A DNA stretch of 64,000 nt from Elmis aenea (lineage: Eukaryota > Arthropoda > Insecta > Coleoptera > Elmidae): assembly GCA_947652605.1 (NCBI GenBank), contig OX393577.1, positions 34,289,466-34,353,465 of the forward strand, given 5' to 3'. Of the stretch, positions 25,538 through 36,918 are shown one piece after another (position 1 is the first letter of the stretch; each line of letters opens with the position of its first letter). Made by a program: the position numbers and the translations under genes. Under the pieces are notes generated by a model. The model saw only the letters and a list, made by a program, of their open reading frames with translations. It made no database searches and was not told where the DNA came from.

Positions 25538-26018
25538 GTTACCTATATCCCACGTTTTGTTATGAACTATTCAAAATTTGATTGTTTCCGCTAAACGCTT
25601 TTTATATCCTATGCCTATTTATAAGTTATTTCAAATTCACTGTCAACTAAATTATTGGTTAGGTGAAATTAGCGTAAACTTAAGGAAAGTATTAAAAAAA
25701 GTTTGTTGTTAATCTGTTATCATTGCACCAACCACTGAGTTGCACTAAAGAAGAATCCTATAGGTATATTCAATTTTTAACGATAATTCCACTCCTGTCA
25801 TTAATGTCAATGCAAATGCATACGATATACGATGAATCACGTTTGCTAGCGGATAAATAGGAACCTTCCTATTATGTTCTGTGCTTCCTATTTGCAATCG
25901 GATACATTTTTGTTTACCTTCACCATAGCAACGCAATGACATTTTGGAAAATATGAGAGGTTACATTTTCTACAAATGGTTTAAACGTGAGTTTTCGGTC
26001 GTGGAATTATTGCTACAA

Positions 26019-26232
26019 ATACCATTCGAGGTTAAAATTGTAGCAGGCCAAATTTTTATTTGTAACACTCGTTGCTTTTCAATTTAAACTCGAATAAATT
26101 GACATTTGACAAATCAACTCGTGCTACGCGGTCGTTGATTTGTCAATGTCAATTTATTCTCGTTAATTGTTACTAAGCAACAACTTGTGTCAAACAAAAT
26201 TTGGCCGGCAAATTTTAACCTCTTATGGTATT
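26019..26232. repeat. hairpin repeat, ~214 bp
   Basis: The arms are inverted copies: TACCATTCGAGGTTAAAATT on the left against AATTTTAACCTCTTATGGTA on the right, continuing inward through GGCCAAATTTT, AATTGACA and AAATCAAC. The centre is CTCGTGCTACGCGG. It is non-coding. It shares the ACTCGTGC core with the hairpin at 3627-3802. Confidence 0.85.
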
Positions 26233-26613
26233 ACCCCCGATAAACTTTATATTTCTTTTGAATACGATTTGTTGATTTATTTCATTTTTAAAATTATTGT
26301 ACCACTTACTAGTTGTTTTTCTTTTGGTAGGACGTGTATGTGTATTCCTTAATAATTAAATTGCAGTATATTAGTAACAAATGCATCATTTTAAAAGCTT
26401 GATTGTTAAATCCAAAATTTTAATTGAAATGTTTTAACAGACCATAGGATTTTAATGACTCTGACAATAGACGTTAAATTATGTTTAGCAGTGTTGCATT
26501 GCTATTAATATTAAACGGTAATAATATATTAAACACTAAATAATAATTACTCGGTTTGCAAATGACATATTTCTCGCTTAATTTACCATTATATTTACAT
26601 ACATTGTTACATG

Positions 26614-27493
26614 TAGGGTTTGTCGGTTTTTAAAAATCGGTTTTGAAAAACCGTTTTTTTTGAAAAAAATTATGTATTCGAAAAACCGGTTTTTTTAACT
26701 AAAAAACCGGTTTTTAAGCCTAGATTTAACACGTAAAAAATAAATATCTACATAAAAATCTGTACACTTCTGCTTCATTTGCAAAATCCAAAAAACATTG
26801 TTACAAAAAAATCAAACGTATTTCCGCTGGCTTCAAGAACCGATGGATATAGTCAAGTTATCGGAAAAAATATTATCTAGAATTTACCCAAATTCTGCTA
26901 TAGAATTAGAAACAAATTTCGATGGAGATGAAGATATTATTAAGGGTTTTTGGATTTGCTGTTTTTGTTAAAGGTTCCTCGATAAATCTAAGAATTGATT
27001 TCTTCATCTCTTCTTTCAAGACATTGTTTTTTTCATTAAAGGCAGAATTTGCAGTATTTGAATCAACTAATAAAAGAATAAAGAATTTGGGCACACTGTT
27101 TAAAGCTTTAAAAACAGTAAGACTCAGCTCAATAGTCAGCGAATCAGTGTTTTCTGTATCGGGTAATTTTGTATCTCAAATACGAACCAGATTAAGTCAT
27201 GATTCCGTAAATGTTTTGTGTTTTTAAAATCATGTTTTCTAAAGAAAAAAGCAAATTAAAAAAATGCTATTTATGGTTTGTTGGAAGTTTAGAATTTTAT
27301 TTTTATTTGTTATCTTATTATTTGGTTTTATTTGAAATTTGTTTTATATTTTATAAAATTATGAAATATAAATTATTTTATTACGTTTTAATTGTTTTTT
27401 TAAAACTATTCGAAAACCGGTTTTAACCGGTTTTTTGGAAAAACTGGTATTCGAAAACCGGTTTTTCAAAAGTCGGTTTTTGTATAAACCCTA
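26614..27493 (+). mobile_element. 880-bp hAT element with perfect 8-bp duplication
   Basis: The ends are TAGGGTTTGTCGGTTTTT and the inverse, with TATAAACCCTA at the right. The flank GTTACATG is exactly duplicated (26606-26613 and 27494-27501). Both ends are loaded with AAACCGGTTTT words. It keeps the decayed tail of its transposase gene (separate entry) and is otherwise internally deleted. Confidence 0.92.
26922..27227 (+). pseudogene. hAT transposase C-terminal fragment
   Basis: A 101-codon open frame ends with the hAT dimerisation region. Residues about 69-101 read SSIVSESVFSVSGNFVSQ and then RTRLS...VNVLCF, the family's SERxFSxAGxxxxxxRxRLs...xLxFL pattern. The catalytic DDE core and the N-terminal zinc finger are missing. 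The N-terminal third of this frame is probably out of the original reading frame. It lies inside the element with the GTTACATG duplication, so it is the relic of that element's own transposase or of its relative. Confidence 0.75.
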
Positions 27494-27501
27494 GTTACAT
27501 G

Positions 27502-28190
27502 TTAGTTCTGTCGGCAAACGGTACATAATTATTATTTTGCTTCAATGTGCACATTTACGGTTTTTGATTAAATCGATTTTTGTTATTTATTGAAATAACA
27601 ATATATGTAGAGTAGGTAAGTTAATAAAAATGTGTACATTAAAAAAAAAAATTACAGTTAGTGTTTCAATTAACACGCAAATGTTATTTGACTTAAACTG
27701 TGAGTAATGTTAAAAGTTTACCTAAGGATTCATTCTAATTCCTTGGCACTCTTTAAAGTTGACAACATACTTGCACGTTGCTCTTCTGTTTTAACTTGTA
27801 ACTTTATTAGGTCAAAACATTTTGTTCATTTCAACCTTTTCCTCGGATTGCTTGTGTTTAGCAGCTAGATTGTTTTGACGGTCGACTTATGTTAAACCGC
27901 TCTTCACGGTACTTTTCAATTTATGGATTTAATTAGCAATATACTTCACTTACGAGTCCCAATGTACGTGCACTTGCTACACGCAATGTTTCGTAGCACT
28001 TGATTTTGAGTCTTCTGATCACTTCCACATTGCTCTTTTTTTTGTACATCGATTGGTTTACAAAAATGATTGGGTTTATAAAATTTACCTTGTTAAACTC
28101 AAGATGGTTGAAATTAATTGGTCTATCAATTAATTAGCGTAAAATGTCAATAATAAAGTTGCGTTTGACAGGTTAGATGAAGATATGTTG
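27502..28190. other. AT-rich non-coding stretch
   Basis: No gene, element end or strong repeat was recognised between the hAT element and the 12-bp satellite. Confidence 0.4.
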
Positions 28191-28194
28191 CTTC

Positions 28195-28371
28195 CGTGTC
28201 GGTAGCGTATCGCTTTCGTGTCGTTTTCGTGACTCATCTGTGTCGCGTCCGTGTCGCTTTCGTAATGTTTCCTTGTCGCTTCCGTGTCGCTTCTTTAATA
28301 CTCCGTGATGCTTTCGTGTCGTTTCTGTAACGCTTTTGTGTCACTTCCGCAATCCTTCCGTGTCACTTGTG
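28195..28371. repeat. degenerate ~12-bp tandem repeat
   Basis: About fourteen diverged copies of a TTCCGTGTCGCT-like unit run head to tail. The units vary in length, so the array is an old minisatellite. It is unusually GC-rich for the window. Confidence 0.8.
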
Positions 28372-28524
28372 TTTTTTTGCTGTTATAGGTGATATTTTAC
28401 GGTAGTTCTAAAAGTCTCCCAGATTTATTCTTGCTGCAAGAGTACTTTTCACTATTTCGTGGTAAAAGGAGACTGAAAATTATCGAAATGAATTTGGAAA
28501 AAGACGAACTGGTCGATTTTTATA

Positions 28525-29292
28525 CAGGGTGGCCTATTTTCAATGCCCATACAGGGTATCTCGGTTATTGTCAGACAGGGTTGATAAAAATCATGATTAA
28601 AAAAAAAAAAAATCACTGATTTTTTTGAAAAATCGTGATTTTTTGTCTTTTTTTATTATTATTATTTTTTTTTTTTTTTTTTTTGTTTTTTTCTTATTTT
28701 TTTAAAATTCAATATGCATAATTACAAATTGATTAAATTGTAATTATATGAACCTACTCTAGACGCAAGAGAATAGAATAAGTAAACACAAGCAACATTA
28801 AATAAAAAAAAGTTTAATATTTCAAAAATTAAGCTGATCTTAGGCTAATTTAATAGAGTGATGTTTTCGGAAAATATTTTAAAAAATGTTACCGCGGTTG
28901 AGTGGTGGAAGTCCCAGAAAGACGTTCCTGACATTGCAACAATTTTACCAATAACTAGTACAACAATAACTATGCAGTGGTAGGTTTAGTATATCAATAT
29001 TCGTATGACTAAGAAAAAAATTGAACATCGCTGTCTTATTAAGGACAAAAAACCATGCAAAAATGTCTTTAAAGTTTTTCTCTATTTTTTCGTTTAAACG
29101 AGATTTTCAACATTTTTGAAAGTGTCAAAAATCGGTTTTTGACTATATTTCAAAAATTAAAATAGATATCAAAAATCTATTTACGCAATGAATTTCTCTC
29201 GAAAAAATAAATCGAGACTACGTACTTAGTTTTTTTCTATCTCTGATAATAACCGAGATACCCAGTATGGGCATCGAAAATAGGCCACCCTG
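28525..29292. mobile_element. TA-flanked TIR element of 768 bp
   Basis: The left end CAGGGTGGCCTATTTTC and its inverse at the right are flanked by TA on both sides. The inverted repeat runs about 45 bp, to a GGGTATCTCGGTTATT motif that is also conserved in the foldback at 10885-12112. The element is non-coding and is itself interrupted near its left end by a hAT-like end (28576). Confidence 0.8.
28576..28704. mobile_element. hAT-like end plus T-rich low complexity
   Basis: CAGGGTTGATAAAAATCATG begins immediately after the TIR of the element at 28525 and closely resembles CAGGGTGGATAAAAATCGTG at 55504. A long T-rich run follows (28651-28704). No matching right end was located, so the extent is uncertain. 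Confidence 0.5.
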
Positions 29293-31299
29293 TACTCGGG
29301 AGACATAGAAATTGCTTATTAGCGAGTAGAATTTACGGCGTCCTACTTCGGTGCATAAAAATGTAATAAAATGATTCCTTTTTTGAAAAGTATTGAATAT
29401 CTCAACAACTTTCGGGCTTAGACATCGAACATCCCCTATAAAAATTAAAGACGAGAAAAAAGGTTTCGAATAGCGGAATAAAATAAGGGTATTTACATTT
29501 GAAAAACATGAGTTACCCATATCACTTTGAAGTTTGGATAGTTTGGCATCCCGTATCACTAAATTTAAATTTCTTATTATCGAAATGTTGCTCTTTAACT
29601 GAACTGACATTATTGCTAAAACTTGTTTCTTAACTTCAAAAAACGAGGTCGCTACGATTTTTTAAACTTAAGCCTGCTTATGTAAGATTTTCGGAAAAAA
29701 AAAATTAGTTGGCAACACTGCCACAAGATCAAAAAGTGAACAGACATTGATGTAGAGCTTAAAAAATGCAATCGGAAGACTAAAAAGATAAAAGGAGTTC
29801 CATTTAAAAAATCTTTGTTTTTGTTATAGCGCAAAAATGGGACACCCTGTATAGCTGAAAATAATCTTACGATATAGATTTTTTTAAACCAATAATTTTA
29901 TGTCCTAAAGTTTTTTCTTTCTCCTACGGGCGGGGTGCTAGAAAAGCCCGACGCACTTTTGCAGGACCCTGTATATGTATAATAGGTTGTCATTTTAAGT
30001 CAACCACATTTTCCTGGATTCAAAAGAAATAATCTATAAATATATTTCAAGCGTCCCCAGGTAAATTGATTTCTTAATATGTATAAGCGTTTTGATTAAA
30101 AACGTAAATAAGTTTTTTGAATGAAAACAGTAGACGCTGTTTTAACTATAAAGGCAGCCCTAAAAAAGATACTTATAACTTATAACACTGACTTGGCCGA
30201 CAAAATATTATACTTATTAGCATGTAAACGATTTATTCTGAATTTCAATTTGTTTTTAAATATTAACTGGCATCTTTTATTGTTGCTGCATAACTTTTTA
30301 TTTTTAAACTTATACTGCACGTATTTTTAAATAACTCCTATCATTTACAGAACTGCTTTGATGTTTAGTTAGATTAAACTATCTCCTATTGTTCCATTCG
30401 TGCTTGTTATCTTTTTATTTTTCATATCTCATTTCAGTTAGTCATAAACATCATTTATATTCAACAATAGAACCCAATGTAACAGAAGCTTAAACTCTTA
30501 ACAATTTTTATTTAATTAAATTAAGGTCGTCTTGCATATTGAAAACAGATCAAATGACAGCAATATTTTCATTTTATACATTAATTAAATTCGAGAATGA
30601 CGCTAATGAATTAATATTTACCTCAAAATTATCTCTTAATACTAACAGGCTAGTGTAATAGTCAACGAATGTTGTACAAATAATTTGGCCGTCTGCATGT
30701 TGTTCGCTAAATACTCATTTTAAAACAAACAATTTATATTATTGTCGTTTACCTACATGTAATTCAGGCAAATTCAACTTTGCGAACATGTCTGTAAAGT
30801 TTCAAATATAATCAATGAGTTTCATTTGCGAATTTCAGCGCTTTCATTTGTGGTTAACGCTAACAAAGATAAAGAGGAAACTACTAACGCTAACGTTTCG
30901 AATTTTGTTTAAAATAATTGAGCGCTATTACTGATTCTTTATTGGAAGCAACATTCGATGATTACGTATAATAAATTATTACATTATACTGTCACAGAAT
31001 TTTATCAGTATTGTGCAAGACTTCATTTACATAATAATTAAAATTAGAAGATTACATAAATTCACAATACGAATGAAACGAAAGATAAGCAATTTTGGTG
31101 GTCTATGGAATTTATTTGGCGCAGTACAAATCACGTTTATTTACATATTTGAAGGGCTTAAATGTTAGTTGATATAATTTTTAGTTTTAAGCTGCAAAAC
31201 GTAATATATATGCAAATAATTCAATATCTGAAAATTTGTTTTTACAGATTAAAACGTAGTCAATACGTTTGCGAAATCATTCCAATTTAAATATACGAT
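29293..31299. other. AT-rich stretch with two CACCCTG ends
   Basis: GGGACACCCTGTATAG (about 29839) and CAGGACCCTGTATATG (about 29960) look like right ends of CAGGGTG-family repeats in the same direction. The 130-codon minus-strand open frame at 29218-29610 runs across the end of the neighbouring element and has no recognised domain, so it is not called. No gene is recognised in 30000-31299. Confidence 0.4.
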
Positions 31300-31831
31300 C
31301 CCCAGTAGCACAAAATATTGGGCCAACATTGGCTAAAAATTGACATACAATACTGGGAAAATATAGATATGTCAACATTTTTAAATATTGGTGGAATATT
31401 TTAAATTAATATTAATCCTATAACGTTTTTTTATAAAGGAACTATATTATTAAATAATATTAGAAATATACCGTATCGATATTGGTGAAATGTATACTAT
31501 ACACAATTAAAAATATATTCAACCAATATTATTCACCCTGATTAGTACAATGTTATATATGCATAAATCTCCTTCATATGTTTTTATGGTTTAGAAATGT
31601 TAATATCCAATAATAGAACAATAAGGCTGTATAAATGGTTTATTCAAACTAAAAATATAAAAAAATTACAGAAAACCAAGCATAATTTTCTTACGTCTGT
31701 ATTTGGCCGACAATTTCATGCCATAACTGTAATACTTCAAGACTAATCTGAAAGTTTTCCAACAACAACTAGGAGCAATATTGATATCCGACTAAACCAC
31801 ATAGGTATCGAATATCGATGTCCGACTTCCA

Positions 31832-31963
31832 TCAAAATTTGGTACCTATAAAAGCCGCCACTTTATTTGATTTCAGTCTAGCATTCTCACTAACTATCAT
31901 AGCTTTTACTGCATTGGCTATTATATCATCAAGCGACATGCTAATGCTTTCGTGTTCACTCAT
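31832..31963 (-). CDS. 43-residue ORF inside the transposon, unknown function
   Basis: A Met-initiated frame of 43 codons begins at 31963 and ends with TGA at 31832. It starts MSEHESISMSLDDIIANAVK and is acidic then basic, unlike the poly-Phe/Lys/Leu translations typical of this AT-rich DNA. The stretch MSLDDII equals the short UAP56-binding motif known from the N-termini of mRNA-export adaptors such as ALY/REF, but seven residues are weak evidence. Near the 3' end, TTTATAG/GTACC could be a splice donor, so this may be a captured first exon, a small transposon gene or chance. It has no other recognisable domain. Confidence 0.35.
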   Translation of the reverse strand: MSEHESISMSLDDIIANAVKAMIVSENARLKSNKVAAFIGTKF

Positions 31964-32283
31964 TTTTTAAATTGAAAACACGTGGTAAAACAACCTCAAA
32001 AATGTGTTTTACGTTTACAGTGCGAATGTTTAAATACTATAAAATAACCTGTTAATCCAACACTATAAACTAATCACTTCATCAGTTCCTGATGCCTCTT
32101 CTGAACACTGTGGTGATGGCTCACATAAATCCACATAAATTATTCTAAATTTTCTAAGAGCGCAAACATAAAACGCACTATCATTTTGCCAATTACAATA
32201 CAATTCCGCCAACGGTAACCGAACATACGCTATACACTAACCCCCTCTACATACACATTTTAAACTTATAATCTACTACAAAA

Positions 32284-33115
32284 CAATATAAACATATTGG
32301 ACCAATAACATATTAACATTGAGTTTTCTAATATTGGTTGTTCATTAAAAAACATGAAAAGACCTATGGCTAAATGTTGCCAGACAATACAGGTTAAATA
32401 TATTTTGTTTATGTCTAGCCAATAAAAATAAATTGGAAATAATTATCAAACAATGTAAACATATTGGCCCAATAACATATTAACATCGAGTTTTCCGATA
32501 TTGGCTGTTCATTAAAAAACTTAAAAAGGCCTATATTGGCTAAATGTTGCCAGACAATATAAGGTAAATATATTTTGTTTATGTCTAGCCAATAAAAAAA
32601 AATTGGAAATAATTATCAAACAATGTAAACATATTGGCCCAATAACATATTAACATTGAGTTTTCCGATATTGGCTGTTCATTAAAAAACTTAAAAAGGC
32701 CTATATTGGCTAAATGTTGCCAGACAATATGGGTTAAATATATTTTGTTTATGTCTAGCCAATAAAAATAAATTGGAAATAATTATCAAACAATGTAAAC
32801 ATATTGGCCCAATAACATATTAACATTGAGTTTTCCGATATTGGCTGTTCATTAAAAAACTTAAAAAGGCCTATATTGGCTAAATGTTGCCAGACAATAT
32901 AGGGTAAATATATTTTGTTTATGTCTAGCCAATAAAAATAAACTGGAAATAATCATCAAACAATATAAACATATTGGACCAATAACATATTAACATTGAG
33001 TTGTCTGATATTGGCGATTCATTAAAAAACTAGAAAAAGCCTATACCTATTGGCTGAATGTTGCCAATATTGGGCCCGCGTAACAATATTTGGCCAATAT
33101 TAGGCCAATATTATT
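32284..33115. repeat. 170-bp tandem array, five copies
   Basis: The word CAATRTAAACATATTGGNCC recurs at 32284, 32451, 32621, 32791 and 32961. The spacings are 167, 170, 170 and 170 bp. Copies differ by a few percent by eye, the outer ones more than the middle ones. Each includes GGCCTATATTGGCTAAATG or a variant and a GTCTAGCCAATAAAAA block. Confidence 0.95.
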
Positions 33116-33134
33116 GTGCTATTTGGGATGCGAT

Positions 33135-33975
33135 GATCTTCACATTTTTTTTGCTAATACCTATATGCTTAGCCTGAATTCCAAATATTGAATTATTTTA
33201 AGAAAATTAAAACTCTGTGTTATAATTTTTACATTTGTAAACTTATTAGTAATATCCTCATGACAAAAAGTTTTTAGAAAACCGTTTTCTATGAACAATA
33301 TTGCCAGAGCTTTAAGCTTCTGTTTAAAAGAGTATTGCGTAAGTAATTTTTTGCCAGTTTCAGTAGGGAAAATGAACGCTCTCCTTCGGCATTGATCACA
33401 GGTAATGTTAAAAACAATCTTAAAATTATTCAGACGTTAGAAAATGTGAATATAATTTTGTTTCCGATTATAAAATTCAATTTTTTAGAAGCGGTGACTA
33501 AATTCACGGCCTTACTTAATATATTAAACTAATCCATTTTAACTTTTAATTTAGTATTAATGTTGGTATAGATTTTTTAATTAAATTTAGCAATCGAAGC
33601 TAGTTGATTTATTTATTTCATGCAGTAGATACCGACAAATACTTCTGTCTTTCGTCTATTTTGCCTAGTGGTTTACGCTTTACGCAGCCCCAACTGCAAC
33701 GGAGATATTTAAGCTCTAAGAAATTTAATATTTTTAGTGCCTTCTGTGTCTAGCTTACTATGGTAAAAAACCCTAAAATAGAAATAAATTATCTAATTTT
33801 ATTGACTTAGTTTCTATTGCTGTTTACGAGATCCCAATCGCGTCCCACCTATATGTAGCACCCTGTATTTTAAAATATTAGTTTAAGATTTTTAAAACTT
33901 ATTATTTGTAATATTGCTTATTCATTAGTTAATATTATTTGTTAATTTTGTGTTTAACAAACATTAAAATATACA
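33135..33975. other. AT-rich stretch with one CACCCTG end
   Basis: GTAGCACCCTGTATTTT near 33857 resembles the right end of a CAGGGTG-family repeat. No coding sequence is recognised. Confidence 0.4.
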
Positions 33976-34616
33976 CAGTGTACCTATTGACTGAGAGTAT
34001 CCTGCATAGGATTTTACCATGCAAAGTTAAATTGTAGCAAATATTGGCTCCCCTGATTATTTTACCACAAAAGTGTTAAAATAAAAGTTGTTAAGAATCA
34101 AAAACTACGTAAGATTCTTCACTTGCATTTTTAATTTGGTTAGCATTTACGCTTATTTTTTTTTACTTTTCTACTATTATTTAAAATTCTTATTACATAA
34201 ACATGAAATAAGAGATGAATAAACGCTATTATGTCTTGCTGAAAGGTAAGTTTATTGTGATCTAAACTTTAAAAGTGCTGTTGGTTTATTATTCGGAAAA
34301 TAATAGGGTTAAAAAAAGTTGACACGTTAGGACGCCACTAAGACATTTATTTAAAAGGGCGTATTTCTTAAACCGTTAGGGATATCTAAGTTCTGTTTGC
34401 TGCAAAAACTTCGTTATTATTTCAATACAATTTCGTCTAGTCTAGCCGTCATAGTAGTGCCATATTTAAAAAAATATAAACAGTTTTCGCATGTGTCATT
34501 TTACGCTGCATTCGCTTTCTCAAATTTAACAGTTATGAAATCTCGTGAAGAATAATTTTTCACACATTGCAATTCGGCCAATCGAAGAGAGTAATTTAAA
34601 AAATGATCCGATAATA

Positions 34617-35539
34617 CAGGGTGACGCGCGGCAGACGCATGGATTTGAAAATGTAATAAAACGCAGACTGTTTCAAAATGACCAAATTTTTAATTTTTCC
34701 TGATTCATTAACATGGGAAATCTAAATTTACACGGTTTTGAACAAAGCATCACCCAAATGGCGCCCCTCACACCTCAAACACTGAGTAAGCCTTTTACTG
34801 AAGTTTTGGTGCACTCTTTGAAGCATTGCCACAGGAATTTCGACGATTTGGGCTTGAATGTTGTTTTTGAGGGCTTGCAGGGTCCTGGGACGGTCGTTAT
34901 AAACCAAGGATTTTAGGTATTCCCACAGAATAAAATCACAAGGGGCCAAATCAGGAGAGCGCGCTGGCCAGTTCAAATCGCCTCTTAGGGAGATGTGGCA
35001 CCCGGGGAATCTGTTTCGCAAAAAGTCTATGCAAACCCTTGCTGTGTGGGCTGTGGCCTCGTCCTGCTGAAACCAGACGTCTTCGAGCTCCATCCCTTCC
35101 AATTCAGGCAAGAAAAAATCCTGGATCATGGTTAGGTAACGTGCAGAAGTGACTGTAGCCGCTAGATCATTTTATTCAAAAAAGTAAGGGCCGATGATCC
35201 CAATTCTTGAAATTGCACACCATACTGTCACCCTGTCGGAGTGCAGGGGCCTCTGGTGGAGCTCCTTGGAATTCTGATCACTCCAATAGCGCATATTCTG
35301 CTTATTGACACATACATTGAGAAGAAAATGATACCGTCTCGAGGCAACGCAGCAAGCATGTTTTCACTGGCGAGTTGTCTGGCTTTAAAATCACGTGGCT
35401 TCAATTCTTGGACTAACACCGCGTGGAACATAAACTTTCCGTCCCCCTCTTTTGTATTAACCCGCTTTCAACCTTCTACGACCGTTAGGAAGGGAGCAAT
35501 GCCGTTTTCAAATCTATGCGTCTGCCGCGCGCCACCCTG
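34617..35539 (-). mobile_element. internally deleted Tc1/mariner element, both ends present
   Basis: Both termini begin CAGGGTG(A/G)CGCGCGGCAGAC and match over about 35 bp in inverse. TA flanks each side (34615-34616 and 35540-35541). At 923 bp it is shorter than a complete mariner of about 1.3 kb because the N-terminal part of the gene is missing. The transposase reads on the minus strand. It lies within the foldback element at 33976-35954. Confidence 0.92.
34728..35431 (-). pseudogene. mariner-type transposase pseudogene (DD41D spacing)
   Basis: The C-terminal 133 codons (34728-35129) carry the catalytic-domain text WFQQDEATAHTA (Asp at residue 23) and WPARSPDLAPCDFILW (Asp at residue 65). 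That leaves 41 residues between the second and third acidic positions, unlike the 34 of classical mariner. Upstream, 35130-35431 keeps VQELKPRDF and, after a frameshift near 35320, VNKQNMRYWS. The DEAHF-type region holding the first Asp is damaged and the N-terminal DNA-binding domain is absent, so it cannot encode a working enzyme. Confidence 0.88.
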
Positions 35540-35954
35540 TATATAAGGAAGTTATTAAGTTTTATGCATAAAAAAATTTAAAAACCCATATTTATCAAAT
35601 TTCATAAACTCACGTTTTTCTTTATTTTGACAACATTGCACTTCTTAGAGCATTTGAAATTCGGATTCAGAGGATGATTCAGCTGTAGGAATGTTCAGTT
35701 TGAGGCATATTGTTAAGTTGCAGAAAATCCGCAAAACTAGGAATTATACTACAGCGATATTTTTTAAGTTTTCCCAAAAGGAGCGGAAATGCTAAACAAA
35801 TTGAAAATGCAAGAGAAGAATCTTAAGTAGTTTCTGATTTTGAACAACTTTTATGTTTACACTTTTGTCGTAAAATAATCAGGGGATCCATTATTTGCAC
35901 TATTTAATTTTGCATGGTAAAGTCCTAAATACTATACTCTCAGTCAACACCCTG

Positions 35955-36683
35955 TACGGATTTTTGTTCCATTTATAGACACACCAAGATCAGTGTGGTA
36001 CGAAACATCTCTATTCACAGTATATCTACAATGCATATTAATTTCTGTGGTTAAATGTATAAGATTAAAATTTCCATCTATAGAAGTGTATAATTATGAA
36101 ACAGGAAACAATGAGGCCGCTGGAATTTGAAGAAGTTGGTAATAGCAAGCTATTGAATAGTGGTATATTATAAACGAGACGCATTGTTCGCAGTTGAACG
36201 TTTACACTGTTACCTAATACAATCGCCATTATCCCTTTAAAATAACTACAACAGTTTCTAAACTAGGGAACAGACCCATTCGCTTCCATTACTATTCTAG
36301 GTTTAACCTTAACTGCGGATTGTTTCAGGAATGCGCCAAAATAACTTATTACTCGAGTGTAAGCCAGTATATTTTCTTCTGGCAGTTTAGAATTTAGCAT
36401 AGCCATCGTTTTAGTGGTCGTACTCGTGCTACATTTTTAACATTTAGTCATTATGTGAAAAAAAAGCACGCTTCCTGATGTTTTTGAATGTAAAATATAT
36501 GGATGTAATAATATTTAATAAAACGTGAAAAAATTACAAGTTAATCGTTAATATAATTTTATTAGATTAATGAATTTTAAATGATATTATTTATTTATTC
36601 TATATCAAGCGACGACGCATTAAATCTTAAAACATTTACAAATACGCAAAACCGTCTCGTGGAATGGTTCTAACTTCTAACTA
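35955..36683. other. AT-rich non-coding stretch
   Basis: No element ends, repeat or coding sequence was recognised between the foldback element and the LINE fragment. Confidence 0.35.
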
Positions 36684-36838
36684 CTTCCAATTTACAAACA
36701 AATATTGGAGGATTTTGTAAAACAACAACTTTAAAAATATTTGGAAAATGATATTATTCTAATTCTGGCTTTAGACCGAAACATTCATGTGAAAGTGCAA
36801 TTAATCTTCTTTTAATAGATTGGAAAAAACGACAACAT
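36684..36838 (+). pseudogene. non-LTR retrotransposon reverse-transcriptase fragment
   Basis: In one frame 36684-36760 reads LPIYKQILEDFVKQQL-stop-KYLENDIIL. After a shift to another frame it continues NSGFRPKHSCESAINLLLID. This is the conserved early reverse-transcriptase block of jockey/CR1/R1-like LINEs (KxLExxxxxxL...NxIL...QSGFRxxHSCxxAl). Nothing before or after it is recognisable, so it is a 5'- and 3'-truncated relic about 50 residues long. Confidence 0.75.
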
Positions 36839-36918
36839 TTTTATTAGGGAAATAAACTTTACGACAAAATAGGTATGTTTCACGACAAAAATTGTATATT
36901 TCACGACAAAATTAGTAT

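Larger units (their letters stand above)
31300..33128. mobile_element. 1.8-kb TIR element with internal 170-bp tandem repeats
   Basis: The left end CCCCAGTAGCACAAAATATT is matched in inverse by AATATTATTGTGCTATTTGG at the right. Outside the ends, TACGAT (31294-31299) and TGCGAT (33129-33134) could be a 6-bp duplication with one change. ATATTGGCC / GGCCAATAT words recur throughout. The interior carries a 43-codon ORF on the minus strand and a five-copy tandem array. No transposase is recognised and the superfamily is not assigned. Confidence 0.7.
33976..35954. mobile_element. foldback-type element hosting a nested mariner
   Basis: The left arm (33976 to about 34165) and right arm (about 35760-35954) are inverted copies with landmarks TTGACTGAGAGTAT, TTTTACCATGCAAA, CCCCTGATTATTTTAC and AAAGTTGTT. 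The right terminus is CACCCTG followed by TA, while the left terminus has diverged (CAGTGTACC). Removing the nested mariner (34617-35539) leaves about 1.05 kb. It is non-coding apart from the nested element. Confidence 0.8.

Noticed and set aside
29218..29610. 130-codon minus-strand gene (longest or near-longest open frame here)
   Set aside because: It begins in unannotated repeat-like DNA and ends inside the inverted terminus of the 28525-29292 element. No domain is recognised, so it is not supported as a gene.
34713..35546. Plus-strand open frames of 67 and 101 codons
   Set aside because: They are antisense shadows of the mariner transposase, which reads convincingly on the minus strand.
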